Shown piece by piece: positions 25,159-34,480 of a DNA stretch of 64,000 nucleotides; the first letter of the stretch is position 1; every line of letters starts with the position of its first letter. The position numbers and the translations under genes were made by a program. A model generated the notes under the pieces. That model did not search any database. It saw only the letters and a list, made by a program, of their open reading frames with translations, and was not told where the DNA came from. Source of the stretch: JBEKTW01 sp049515655 (GTDB lineage: Bacteria; Bacteroidota; Ignavibacteria; UBA10030; SZUA-254); assembly GCA_049515655.1 (NCBI GenBank), contig JBEKTW010000024.1, positions 7,832 to 71,831 on the forward strand, in the 5' to 3' direction.

Positions 25159-26564
25159 AAACACCACAAACCAAAAATGCATCATTCAAGCGGGGAAAAC
25201 TATCGCTGCTGAAAGTCGTCAAGTATGCAGGTTTTTTTATTGGTGCTGTAATCCTCATCTGTGTAGTGATATTCATTTTCTCTCCGGATCCTTTTATCAA
25301 CGCATTGCTAAAAGACCGTATTACGAAAGCCGTTGCAGATGCTTACCCGGGATCCTCCATACGCATTGGTACCATGCATTACAATGTCTGGAAGAATCGT
25401 TTAGGGTGCGATTCTATAACACTGAAGACGAGCCACTCTGCGTATACATGCAGTGTTGCTTCATTCTCCGTTAGCGGAATCGGTTGGATGAAAATTCTTC
25501 TGCAAAGAGATGTTACTCCTCATACTCTTGCAAGCTCCGTAATCGATGCACAAGACATTGCAGTTAAATTTCATGAGTCTCAGACCGGACTTCGGTTTGC
25601 GATGTTGCATATATCGGTACCTGATTCTGAAATGACGGTCGATTCAATTAAGTATTGTTCTTTACTTGACGATGAACAATTCTTCGCGAAGAGTCAATTC
25701 AGGCAAACCAGGTTCCGTTTTGATGTTCCTCAAATAAGAATAATGGGTTTGGATTGTCTCGCCTCGCTTCAAGGAAACATCTATAGTGCCAGAAGCATTA
25801 CTCTGCATGAATTATTTGCCGATATTCTGGTGAACATGGATAAGCCCTATGACAGGAACTCATCCAATCCGCAGATGCCGAACGAAGCCCTATCTTCGGT
25901 GAAGGAATTAGTTAAAGTGGATAGTGTGACAGTCAGAAATGGGGGGTTGAAATATTGCGAGAGGTATGCTGTAGGAGCAAAACCCGGTGTGATTACATTT
26001 AATAAAGTCAATGTTTCAGTAAGTGGAATTGCTAATCATACAGCTCGAACTGACACAACAATTATTCATGGGGAGGGACTTTTTTTGAATTCCGGCACAA
26101 TGAAACTGTTTATGGCAATTCCCCTCACATCAAGGGATTTTTCCTTGCGATACTCCGGTTCGCTAAGCACGATGGATCTTACCGAACTAAATGGCTTCAT
26201 TGAAGCAGGCGAACATCGTCGTATTAAATCCGGAACCCTTCAGTCTGCCACATACAGCGTCAACGTTAATTCGGGGCATGCCATCGGTACCTTGAGGGCC
26301 GAGTACAAAGACGTCTCCATTGTCATCCTCAACAAGACTACCGGAAGTGATAAAGGAATATTCGACCGGATCTCTTCCCTGTTTGGTAAAATATTTATTA
26401 TCCGCGGGACCAACATGCCGGATGCAAAAGGCGTAATGAAGATCGGCGAAATAAAATACACCCGGGATCCGGGAGATTATTTTCTCCAGTATGTGTGGTT
26501 TGCTCTTCGAAACGGCATTGCAGACGTAGTTGGATTTCCTAAAAAACTACTTCCAGATAAGTAA
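25155..26564 (+). CDS. AsmA/DUF748-like membrane-anchored periplasmic protein
   Basis: A 469-residue protein with one N-terminal membrane helix (about 25-46, AGFFIGAVILICVVIFIF) and a long periplasmic part. DPFINALLKDRITKAVADAYPGSSI after the helix is typical of AsmA-like/DUF748 proteins, where a short helix precedes a groove of beta strands. That fold is used in bridge-like proteins that help move phospholipids between membranes; the role here is inferred from this resemblance and from the lipid gene context. It is translationally coupled to the AI-2E gene. Confidence 0.65.
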   Translation: MKTPQTKNASFKRGKLSLLKVVKYAGFFIGAVILICVVIFIFSPDPFINALLKDRITKAVADAYPGSSIRIGTMHYNVWKNRLGCDSITLKTSHSAYTCSVASFSVSGIGWMKILLQRDVTPHTLASSVIDAQDIAVKFHESQTGLRFAMLHISVPDSEMTVDSIKYCSLLDDEQFFAKSQFRQTRFRFDVPQIRIMGLDCLASLQGNIYSARSITLHELFADILVNMDKPYDRNSSNPQMPNEALSSVKELVKVDSVTVRNGGLKYCERYAVGAKPGVITFNKVNVSVSGIANHTARTDTTIIHGEGLFLNSGTMKLFMAIPLTSRDFSLRYSGSLSTMDLTELNGFIEAGEHRRIKSGTLQSATYSVNVNSGHAIGTLRAEYKDVSIVILNKTTGSDKGIFDRISSLFGKIFIIRGTNMPDAKGVMKIGEIKYTRDPGDYFLQYVWFALRNGIADVVGFPKKLLPDK

Positions 26565-26837
26565 TGAAAGTGGCTATCCACTTATTGTATCGAAGAATTG
26601 GGAAGATTGCAGAATAAACTTGGAAAAACCAAGGAAGAATTACGCAAGATAATTTCGAAACTATAACGGTCAGTTTGCCGAGAGATCTAATGCGCGCCAG
26701 TTGCGCGAGTTTGCGGCATGCAAAAAGAAAGCCTATGAACTAAGCTTGTGCGTAAGCCCGCTCGGTACAAGTAGTGCGGTGCAGGCTTATCCACTTTCGA
26801 TTTCGACAGGTGAATCTAACAGATATAGGAGCAACCT

Positions 26838-27218
26838 ATGAAGAGTAATGTGGGATTGTGGATAGACCACCGTAAGGCGGTCATTGTAAGCCTCAGAGAC
26901 AGAGGAGAAAAAATACGTGAAATAACATCACACATGGAGAAACATGTCCGGTATTCCGGAGCAGCGCAGGAGGACTCGGCAGAGGATCAGCGTGACAACC
27001 GATTTACGGGGCATCTCAACACGTACTACAAGAAAGTAGTCACGTGTATTCGTGGTGCAGATTCCATACTGATACTTGGTCCTGGCGAGGCAAAAGTCGA
27101 GCTCAGAACACGTCTCGAGGGCGAAGAGCTCGGTGGGCGCATCGTTGGCATCGAAACAGTTGATAAGATGACAGATAACCAGATCGTTGCAAAAGTTCGA
27201 CAACGCTTTCTGAAATAG
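26838..27218 (+). CDS. eRF1-like/host-attachment-type protein (baeRF-like), small
   Basis: A 126-residue soluble protein. It begins GLWIDHRKAVIVSL and has ADSILILGPGEAKVELRTRL and IVGIETVDKMTDNQIVAKV; such proteins resemble the bacterial release-factor-like (baeRF) family, also called host attachment proteins. In larger members this fold binds ribosomes; here the protein is a single domain with the basic Arg-rich middle (YKKVVTCIR). The start has AGGAG before ATG 26838. The family call is by pattern and moderate. Confidence 0.6.
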   Translation: MKSNVGLWIDHRKAVIVSLRDRGEKIREITSHMEKHVRYSGAAQEDSAEDQRDNRFTGHLNTYYKKVVTCIRGADSILILGPGEAKVELRTRLEGEELGGRIVGIETVDKMTDNQIVAKVRQRFLK

Positions 27219-27343
27219 AATCTGCCCGTCCGGGATGTTCTCTCTAGAGGAAGAGTCATCGTCGTACATATTGTCACGACGGAATCGTCAAAAACATTTT
27301 CTTAAGCAACACAGAACCCAAAATCAAAACAAAGGGTATTAGA

Positions 27344-28582
27344 ATGAAACCGAAAGCAATGTATACCTTGGCGTTTGTGGTGGTTGCGGCCGCAATGTTC
27401 GTCACGAGCACATCGACCGCGCAAGTGTCCAACCCATCCGGGCCGACCCCGGTCAATCCTGGCGCCCTCAGTGCGACTACGACTATCCTTAATCCTGGCG
27501 TGGTCAGTTGGGTACACTTCGGTGACTTGAATATCACCACGGGTGATCAGCAGAACTACGCCGACTTCAAGGAAATCATCCAAGCCACCAATCAGTATCT
27601 CAAGAACGGCGTGAATTTCGCGCTACTGCCGGGCGACAACGCGTATAATCACACCGAGAGTGAGTACCGGCTCATCAAGCAAGCAACGGATCAATTGCAG
27701 GTGCCGCTGTATGCCATTCCGGGCGAACGCGATCACAAGGGCGGGACCACTCTCTACAACCAGTATTTGGAGCCAATGAATTACTTTAGCTTCACGGCGG
27801 ATAAGTACCACTTCGTATTTCTCGACGTAATGAGCGGCATCAGCGATGCTCAGAACTCGTGGCTGACCAATGATCTGGATATAGCGGCGAAGGCCGGTCT
27901 CAAGAGTGTGATCTTTATGCACTCCTATGCCCAAACATCGGAATTGAAGAATGTGATCCAGCGTGACAGTGTGATCATGGTCGATGCAGGACACACGCAC
28001 TACAACGACATTGCTAACGATGGAAACACGATCTATGCCGCCACGCGCTCAACCGGCGAGGTGACCGAAGGGCCGGTAGGGTACTCAATCATCAACCTCG
28101 ATAACGGTGTGGTCAGTTGGAAGTTCAAGCAGATAGGGAGTTGGCCGTTTGTGATGATCACCTCACCACCGGATAAAGTGCTCATGATCGGCGGTTCACA
28201 AATCGTCAAGGATACGGCCGACATTCGCATCAAAGTTTGGGATGACAAGGGCGTTGCTTCGGCAACCATGCAGATCGACGGTGGACTGGCAGTGCCGATG
28301 GACCGCATCGGCACGACACAAATGTGGAGCGCGCGCTTTGACGCGACCAAAGTTTCCGACGGCGACCACAGGATCTCGGTGACCGTGACTGGCGCGGGCG
28401 GCAACACGGACCAAGACGTGGTTACCGTAACGGTCAACCATTCGGGCAGCGTCCCGCAAGTGCAGCGGTCTTTCGGCCCGGAAGGTAACTCTGTCGGCTC
28501 TTATACCGAAAAGGGGCTGCTCGGCACTCACACCACGAAGTCCGGGCGTCCTGATAAGGGTGTCAAGGGTGGAAAGCACTGA
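27344..28582 (+). CDS. Exported metallophosphoesterase-like protein with altered metal sites and Ig-like C-terminus
   Basis: A 412-residue exported protein (signal about 1-27). Residues of about 60-265 follow the calcineurin-type phosphoesterase fold. The motifs are altered: HFGDLN where GDLH is usual, LLPGDNAYN where PGDNADD-type is usual, IPGERD where PGDHD/GNHD is usual. The HSYAQ histidine and GHTHYN motif are present. Residues of about 270-370 form an Ig-like beta domain (SATMQIDGGLAVPMD, GDHRISVTV). The lost ligands suggest a non-catalytic or altered protein. Its GC content is higher than neighbours. It is followed by a degraded frame. Confidence 0.75.
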   Translation: MKPKAMYTLAFVVVAAAMFVTSTSTAQVSNPSGPTPVNPGALSATTTILNPGVVSWVHFGDLNITTGDQQNYADFKEIIQATNQYLKNGVNFALLPGDNAYNHTESEYRLIKQATDQLQVPLYAIPGERDHKGGTTLYNQYLEPMNYFSFTADKYHFVFLDVMSGISDAQNSWLTNDLDIAAKAGLKSVIFMHSYAQTSELKNVIQRDSVIMVDAGHTHYNDIANDGNTIYAATRSTGEVTEGPVGYSIINLDNGVVSWKFKQIGSWPFVMITSPPDKVLMIGGSQIVKDTADIRIKVWDDKGVASATMQIDGGLAVPMDRIGTTQMWSARFDATKVSDGDHRISVTVTGAGGNTDQDVVTVTVNHSGSVPQVQRSFGPEGNSVGSYTEKGLLGTHTTKSGRPDKGVKGGKH

Positions 28583-28853
28583 GACAAAGGTAGCAAAGGC
28601 GATTCAGGCAAAGCGAATGAGCCTGGCCAACGAGGTCATCCTGCAGGGTGACACGGTGCCGGTAAAGCCGGCCGACGGTCCAGGTGACCAGCAGCACCCA
28701 GATCATTAAGGAAAGGAAGAAACGGCGACCGTCAAGGATCTCAAACCGCGCGGAACCATCAATCTGAAGCTGGCGAATGATGGCGATGCCGGGAAGACGG
28801 AATTCATCGAGCAAGAAATCACGACATGGTTTCACGGGAATGTGACAATATGA
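28560..28853 (+). pseudogene. Coding-like remnant between the phosphoesterase and RNB genes
   Basis: One frame stays open from 28560 to 28853 except for a single TAA at 28707-28709. It reads MSLANEVILQGDTVPVKPA from ATG 28617, then after the stop ATVKDLKPRGTINLKLAND and ends WFHGNVTI. Its stop TGA overlaps the ATG at 28850 of the RNB gene as ATGA. That coupling and the amino-acid composition suggest a gene inactivated by one change. The opposite strand is open too (28563-28901) but its product is implausible. Low certainty. Confidence 0.35.
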
Positions 28854-30325
28854 CAAATGCAGACGATAGACAACACCGCTCGATCCTGCAAAGAATTGCA
28901 CGCCGGGTGATGACGGAAAGAGGACTTTTTCCGGATTTTTCTGTTCAGGCGATTGCCGAGCTCAACGGAATCCATGGGCCTGCCAAAAAAGTTGAAGAAT
29001 CGACCCGTGATCTCAGGAATCTTGCGTGGTGCTCCATTGATAACGATGATTCGCGCGATTTGGACCAGCTTACCGTTGCCGAAGCCATGCCTGAGGGGGC
29101 CGTAAAGATCCTTGTCGCCATTGCCGATGTTGAAGCTGTCGTCAAGAAGCAGTCAGCACTTGACGTTCATGCGAAGCACAACACCACCTCGGTCTATACA
29201 GCTGCGCAAGTATTTCCGATGCTGCCCGAGAAGCTCTCGAACGATCTCACATCTCTCAACTTTGAATCAGACCGCCTTGCCTTCGCCATTGAAATGGTCA
29301 TTGCCGGGGACGGGTCGCTTCAGAGTTCAGATATTTATCGAGCGACGGTTCGCAATCATGCAAAGCTTGCCTACAACAGCGTTGCCAGTTGGCTGGAAGG
29401 GAGCGGGCCGATGCCGCAGGCTATCGGCACAGTCAACGGTCTCGACGAAAACCTCCGACTCCAGGACGGCGTGGCCCGAAAGCTGAAATCCCTCCGGCAC
29501 GAGCACGGTGCGCTTGATCTCGAAACAATAGAGGCTCGCCCGGTCTTTGATGGAGACGAGATTAAGGACTTAGAAGCTGAAAAAAGGAACTGTGCCAAAG
29601 ATATAATAGAGGACTTCATGATCACGGCAAACGGTGTGACGGCGCGATACCTCGCAGCCAAAAAGTTACCGTCGCTGCGGCGCGTTGTCCGGACACCAAA
29701 ACGCTGGGATCGAATCGTCGAGCTTGCCTTGCAGCAGGGTTTCACACTTCCTGAAGTGCCCGATTCAAAAGCACTGGATGAATTCTTGATATCTGCGAAA
29801 TCCGCCGATCCTCTCCGCTTTCCCGATCTTTCTCTCAGTGTCATCAAGCTCCTGGGAGCTGGTGAATATGTCGTGGAACTTCCGGGAGGGAGTTCTGCCG
29901 GACACTTCGGTCTTGCGGTCAAGGATTACGCTCACTCCACAGCACCGAACCGCCGGTATCCCGATTTGATCACGCAGCGGTTACTGAACGCAGCGATGGC
30001 GGAAGGTCCCGTGCCCTATGCGACCGATGATTTGGAGACGCTCGCAAAACACTGTACAGAAAATGAGGATGTGGCAAAAAAGGTTGAACGGCAGGTTGAA
30101 AAATCCGCAGCGGCTATGGTACTGGAGTCAAGGATAGATCGACGGTTCGATGCCATCGTCACCGGCGCATCCGCAAAAGGGACGTGGGTCCGTCTTCTGC
30201 ATCCCCCCATTGAAGGAAGACTCGTGAGTGGCTTCGAAGGCTTAGATGTTGGTCACAGACTCCGTGTACAGTTACTGCACACAGATGTGGAGCGGGGATA
30301 TATTGATTTCAAAAAGGTAGAATAA
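28850..30325 (+). CDS. RNB-domain exoribonuclease (RNase II/R family)
   Basis: A 491-residue cytoplasmic enzyme. The RNB catalytic motif is visible: WCSIDNDDSRDLDQLTVAE holds the cluster of acidic residues that bind Mg2+. Further RNB features are LLPEKLSNDL-type text (MLPEKLSNDLTSLNFE), ITANGVTARYL and HSTAPNRRYPDLITQRLLNA. A C-terminal 60 residues form an S1-like RNA-binding domain (VTGASAKGTWVRLLHPP, GYIDF). It degrades RNA 3'-to-5'. It lacks the N-terminal cold-shock domains of full RNase R. I chose ATG 28850 (ATGA overlap with the preceding frame); 28826 is also possible. Confidence 0.87.
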   Translation: MTNADDRQHRSILQRIARRVMTERGLFPDFSVQAIAELNGIHGPAKKVEESTRDLRNLAWCSIDNDDSRDLDQLTVAEAMPEGAVKILVAIADVEAVVKKQSALDVHAKHNTTSVYTAAQVFPMLPEKLSNDLTSLNFESDRLAFAIEMVIAGDGSLQSSDIYRATVRNHAKLAYNSVASWLEGSGPMPQAIGTVNGLDENLRLQDGVARKLKSLRHEHGALDLETIEARPVFDGDEIKDLEAEKRNCAKDIIEDFMITANGVTARYLAAKKLPSLRRVVRTPKRWDRIVELALQQGFTLPEVPDSKALDEFLISAKSADPLRFPDLSLSVIKLLGAGEYVVELPGGSSAGHFGLAVKDYAHSTAPNRRYPDLITQRLLNAAMAEGPVPYATDDLETLAKHCTENEDVAKKVERQVEKSAAAMVLESRIDRRFDAIVTGASAKGTWVRLLHPPIEGRLVSGFEGLDVGHRLRVQLLHTDVERGYIDFKKVE

Positions 30326-30349
30326 GAAGTAAAGTCCACAATAGATGAC

Positions 30350-31561
30350 ATGTTAAAATCAATATTCATTGAATGTATTTTGCTTTGTGCTTTCGGAATA
30401 CTCAGCGCCCATGCACAGTCGAAAGCTACAGTACTTCTTCGGTCTACGGACGAGGATGAAGGGATCGATATCTCTGTCGACAAGTCGATCTACTTTCCGG
30501 GTGACACGGTTCTTTTGGTCATTCAACGAAACGATATTACCGCGACAGCGGGAATCATTACTCCGATACTGGGTATCGAAGGAACAACGCTCACACCAAT
30601 TGGACGACTTATATACAGTACTGTCATTCCTAAAAATGTAACGCCGGGATTATATCCCATCAGGCTTAGAGTAACGGACTCCGAGGGGCGCCGATTTCGA
30701 TATGTAACGGATTGTGTTGTAACCGTGGAAGAAAACCAAGATGTTGAACAACTCAGTCGATACATCAGCATTGTTCCCGCAGCCGGCAGTAACAATATCC
30801 GGACGGCAGTTACACTGGATCGCGAGCAAGTTCGAAATCTTGAGGTGCGGTTTCAACGCGATAGCATTAGGCTTCGCATGGGACCCCAGTTCCTTAGAAT
30901 AACGACAACGATACTGTTGCGAGACGGCATAGCGGCTCCATCGTACGATCGACGTGTAGTAACATTTCGGAGTCATGGCAATCCCAACAAAGATCGAGCA
31001 ATGTTCATTCAGTATCGCACCGCCTACGGTGCGTACGCCAATATCCGTCCGGAAGAACTTGAACAAGTGCTGGTGCCGGTAGATTCACTGCCTGATTGGG
31101 CAATTCTTGGTATCCATATCGAACCCGATTACACTATTAAAATCGGCGCAGTGGATCGTTCGAACACTATGACACAATATTTTCGGGTCAGAGGCCCGAC
31201 AATTGAATTAGGATTTTCACTCGCCATCCCCAAAGTGTTGTACGATACACGTGCCAATGATTCGATTCAATACGGAAACTCAAGCGCGATGGTACGGATG
31301 TATTTTATCAGTTCACAAACAGGAAATCGATTTCCTGTCAGCGCCGGGATAGGAATTTTCGGTGTAAATTCACCGGTTGATGTTGGAGTCGGTCGGGGCG
31401 GCTTTGCCATGTCGATGTTTCTGGATCTGGCGGAGATGGTACGAATAGTCAATCTCGGTTTTACTAAAAAAATAAATATTGGTCTGGAATTGGACCCGTT
31501 TTTACCCGTTGGGAGAAAAGGACGATTGTTACTTGTCGCGCAAGCGGGTTTTTCATTTTGA
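30350..31561 (+). CDS. Exported protein, unknown function
   Basis: A 403-residue protein with signal peptide (IFIECILLCAFGILSAHAQ). The first part (about 25-135) reads like an Ig-like or MG2-type beta domain (SVDKSIYFPGDTVLLVIQR and GLYPIRLRVTDSEGRRF). The later part has many beta strands and ends LLLVAQAGFSF, with a terminal Phe as in outer-membrane barrels. No named family was recognised. It follows the RNB gene by 24 bases and may be co-transcribed. Confidence 0.7.
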   Translation: MLKSIFIECILLCAFGILSAHAQSKATVLLRSTDEDEGIDISVDKSIYFPGDTVLLVIQRNDITATAGIITPILGIEGTTLTPIGRLIYSTVIPKNVTPGLYPIRLRVTDSEGRRFRYVTDCVVTVEENQDVEQLSRYISIVPAAGSNNIRTAVTLDREQVRNLEVRFQRDSIRLRMGPQFLRITTTILLRDGIAAPSYDRRVVTFRSHGNPNKDRAMFIQYRTAYGAYANIRPEELEQVLVPVDSLPDWAILGIHIEPDYTIKIGAVDRSNTMTQYFRVRGPTIELGFSLAIPKVLYDTRANDSIQYGNSSAMVRMYFISSQTGNRFPVSAGIGIFGVNSPVDVGVGRGGFAMSMFLDLAEMVRIVNLGFTKKINIGLELDPFLPVGRKGRLLLVAQAGFSF

Positions 31562-31667
31562 CAGATAGTAACAATTCAGTAGCCATAGAAAATGATTTCG
31601 TCGTGTCTCGCGGGCCTCGGCAAACAGCCTGTGAAAGTTAGTTGACGAACATTACAAGGGGTGGTCC

Positions 31668-32165
31668 ATGGGAATACACATAAACGACAACGAACAGAAC
31701 CTGCTGCCGCCGGCTGATCTGGCACTAGAAATCCAGAGATTGCAGGAAGAGCTCATAAATGAGCGTGACCGGAATCTCCGCACACTTGCAGACTTCAAGA
31801 ACTATCGTCGCCGCATTGAGCGCGACGGCAATAAGCTTTCCGAGGAAGGTAAACGGGTCATGATGCTTCCCCTGTTGGATATCATCGACGATATGGAAAA
31901 AGCATTGCAGTGCGCGAGCGACGCGGAGCAGCCCGTTGTGAAAGGAGTAAGAATCATCCATAAGAAACTTCTTGCGCTGTTGGAGTCGCACGGAGTTCTC
32001 CCTTTCGAAAGTGCCGGTACGCTCTTCAACCATAATCTGCATGAAGCTGTGGCGATAGCGAAAGATGAAGGCAGTGAACCGGGAACCGTTGTCGATGAAC
32101 TCCGTCGCGGCTATCTCTGGAACAATGAATTACTGCGCACCGCGCAAGTGCGAGTTGCCGGATGA
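31668..32165 (+). CDS. grpE: Nucleotide exchange factor GrpE
   Basis: A 165-residue co-chaperone that releases ADP from DnaK. It begins with an acidic coiled-coil helix (EIQRLQEELINERDRNLRTLADFKNYRRRI) and ends with the beta domain: LLPLLDIIDDMEKAL, HNLHEAVAI and GYLWNNELLRTAQVRV. Length and layout match GrpE. ATG 31668 follows ACAAGGGGTGGTCC. A DnaJ-type gene follows; dnaK is not in this window. Confidence 0.9.
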   Translation: MGIHINDNEQNLLPPADLALEIQRLQEELINERDRNLRTLADFKNYRRRIERDGNKLSEEGKRVMMLPLLDIIDDMEKALQCASDAEQPVVKGVRIIHKKLLALLESHGVLPFESAGTLFNHNLHEAVAIAKDEGSEPGTVVDELRRGYLWNNELLRTAQVRVAG

Positions 32166-32215
32166 TGCATATCCTGTGCGATAGGGGTCGGGAATGAGTG
32201 CACAACGGTAAGACC

Positions 32216-33142
32216 ATGACCTACAAAGACTACTACAAGGAATTGGGGGTTGAAAAGACGGCAACGCCCGCAGAGATCAAGAAGGCGTATCGAATGCTTG
32301 CCAACAAATATCATCCCGACAAGGCCAAGGGAGACAAAGCGGCTGAAGAAAAATTCAAGGATATCAACGAGGCCAACGAAGTCCTCAGCGATCCGGTGAA
32401 ACGAAAAAAGTACGATCAGTTTGGAGCGGATTGGAAACACTACGAGGAAGCAGGGGCGCAGCCGGGAGGATTTGATTGGTCGAAGTACGCAAGCGGTCGC
32501 GGCGGGCAAACGCACCGGACGGGCACGCAGGAGCCCGATGGCATGTTTAACGACGAGGGTGTCAATGATCTTTTTGAGATGCTGTTCGGACAACGCAGCG
32601 GCCGGCAGCGAGGAAGACCGGGCGTTGTCATCAAAGGCGAGGATCTTGAAGCAGAAACTACCCTTTCGCTTGAAGAAGCGTATCACGGCACGGCGCGGCT
32701 CCTCCGGCTCAATGGTCAAACGATTAAGGTAACGATCAAACCAGGCATCGCAGACCAGCAAACGCTGAGAATTGCAGGCAAAGGAGGACGCGGATTAAGC
32801 GGCGGTCCAAACGGCGATCTCTATCTCACCGTCAAGATTGCGCCGCATCCGGTATTTCACCGGAAGGGAAACGATCTCCACCGTGACCTCCCCGTCGATT
32901 TGTATACTGCGGTCCTCGGCGGAAAGACTCAGATCAAAACATTGAAAGGCAACGTCACAGTCAATATTCCGAAGGGGACGACAAACGGGAAAGAGCTCAG
33001 ACTTCGGGGACTTGGGATGCCGGTCTATCCAAAGAAGAATGAGTTTGGAAATCTGCTGGTGAAGGTCGACATCTTGCTGCCGGAGCATCTCAGCGAAGAG
33101 GAAATAGACCTGTTCACAAAATTGGCGGCACTAAGGAAATAG
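32216..33142 (+). CDS. DnaJ/CbpA-type co-chaperone without zinc finger
   Basis: A 308-residue protein. The J domain (1-66) has the essential HPD (NKYHPDKAKGD). A Gly/Phe-poor linker leads to two C-terminal substrate-binding domains (about 145-305): AETTLSLEEAYHG, RLNGQTIKV, GGKTQIKTLKGNVTVNIPKGT, LLPEHLSEEEIDLF. The zinc-binding CxxCxGxG repeats of DnaJ are absent, so it is CbpA-like. It would stimulate DnaK. The start is ATG 32216; a GTG at 32198 is also in frame. Confidence 0.9.
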   Translation: MTYKDYYKELGVEKTATPAEIKKAYRMLANKYHPDKAKGDKAAEEKFKDINEANEVLSDPVKRKKYDQFGADWKHYEEAGAQPGGFDWSKYASGRGGQTHRTGTQEPDGMFNDEGVNDLFEMLFGQRSGRQRGRPGVVIKGEDLEAETTLSLEEAYHGTARLLRLNGQTIKVTIKPGIADQQTLRIAGKGGRGLSGGPNGDLYLTVKIAPHPVFHRKGNDLHRDLPVDLYTAVLGGKTQIKTLKGNVTVNIPKGTTNGKELRLRGLGMPVYPKKNEFGNLLVKVDILLPEHLSEEEIDLFTKLAALRK

Positions 33143-33246
33143 GTTGGCGGGATGAAGCATACGGATGAGCGCTTCACAGAGAACCGCTACAATTTCCCTG
33201 TACATCAATTAAAGTCATAATCATTCACTTCCCAATCGAGGACACA

Positions 33247-33720
33247 ATGAAACTAAATATCGAAATTGCCGAGAACCACTTGAAAAAAGTCGCACTTCTC
33301 CTCAATACTTTACTGGCTGATGAGTACGTGCTCTACACGAAAACACGCAACGCCCATTGGAACATTCAAGGACAGAACTTCATCGAGCTGCATAAGTTCT
33401 TTGAAAGCCAATACGACGCACTGGACATCATTATCGATGACGTCGCTGAACGGGTACGGGCGCTCGGGCACTTTGCATTGGGGTCGCTCAAAGACTTCAC
33501 GGAGATTACCCGGTTGAGCGATCACAATCAGGATTTCACCGATCAGAATCACATCCTACAAACCCTGCTGGACGATCACGAAGCCACGATCCGTTCGCTG
33601 CGCAATGACATCGCGCTCATTGCTGAAAAACACAGTGATGTGGGCACGGCCGATTTCATGACCGGGCTGATGGAACAACATGAAAAAATGGCGTGGATGC
33701 TAAGAGCACATTTGTCGTAA
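33247..33720 (+). CDS. dps: Dps family DNA-binding, iron-storing protein
   Basis: A 157-residue ferritin-like protein. The Dps di-iron site is visible: HWNIQG (His), then DIIIDDVAERVRALG (Asp/Glu). Five-helix content and length are standard. Dps dodecamers oxidise iron with hydrogen peroxide and protect DNA in stress. The N-terminus is short and has few extra lysines, so direct DNA binding is uncertain. It lies beside GrpE/DnaJ and MarC, consistent with a stress group. Confidence 0.9.
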   Translation: MKLNIEIAENHLKKVALLLNTLLADEYVLYTKTRNAHWNIQGQNFIELHKFFESQYDALDIIIDDVAERVRALGHFALGSLKDFTEITRLSDHNQDFTDQNHILQTLLDDHEATIRSLRNDIALIAEKHSDVGTADFMTGLMEQHEKMAWMLRAHLS

Positions 33721-33753
33721 AGCAACACCCGTTGAACGTACAAGAGGAATGCC

Positions 33754-34425
33754 TTGAAAAACACAGTTGATTTTCTCTCCTGGGTGGGCGTCGCGCTGGT
33801 AACGCTTGTCCCTATCATCAATCCCGTTAGCACGGCTGTCCTTCTTCTTGGCATCAGTGCCCATCTCAGCAGGGAAGAACGGAACAATCAGATCCTGCGG
33901 GCATGCATTTACATGACGGCTATCCTGGTCACATTTCTTCTGTTGGGGCATCTTGTTATGGTTGCTTTCGGCATCTCCATCCCCGGCATTCGCATTGCAG
34001 GTGGATTGGTCATTAGTTTTCTCGGATTCCGGATGCTATTTCCTGACGAGGGTCAGATTACCGGAGAAGGGAAGCAGGAGGCACAGGGGAAAACGGACAT
34101 CTCCTTCAGTCCCCTTGCCATGCCGAGCCTGAGCGGTCCGGGCGCCATAGCGGCCGTCATTACAATGTCGTCATCCATAAATGGAAGGCATGGCATCGCC
34201 AAGGTATTCGCCTATGCCGGGGTAGTGCTGGCAATCCTCATAACCGCGATACTCTCGTGGCTTGTTCTGCGGGGAGCAGGAGCTTTGCGTCGCGTCCTTG
34301 GCGTAAACGGAATCAACAGTCTTTCGCGGATAATGGGGTTTCTTCTCATTTGCATCGGCGCTCAGTTTGCGATCGATGGTGTGCGGGATCTGGCATTAGA
34401 TACCGAGTTTTGGCAGAAATTGTAA
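33754..34425 (+). CDS. MarC family membrane protein
   Basis: A 223-residue protein with six predicted helices; NPVSTAVLLLGISAHLS and FSPLAMPSLSGPGAIAAVI are the conserved parts (NP and P-L-A-x-P motifs). The family is widespread, has no established substrate and is not itself a drug resistance pump. The start is TTG 33754 behind AGAGGAATGCC. Spacing from dps is 33 bases. Confidence 0.85.
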   Translation: MKNTVDFLSWVGVALVTLVPIINPVSTAVLLLGISAHLSREERNNQILRACIYMTAILVTFLLLGHLVMVAFGISIPGIRIAGGLVISFLGFRMLFPDEGQITGEGKQEAQGKTDISFSPLAMPSLSGPGAIAAVITMSSSINGRHGIAKVFAYAGVVLAILITAILSWLVLRGAGALRRVLGVNGINSLSRIMGFLLICIGAQFAIDGVRDLALDTEFWQKL

Positions 34426-34480
34426 CAATAAACCTCATGGAGATCCCCCATTCTATCCACATCAAAACTGTTCAACGAAG

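Noticed and set aside
28563..28901. A 112-codon minus-strand frame
   Set aside because: Its product is Leu/Arg-rich without motifs, and the plus-strand frame is more protein-like.
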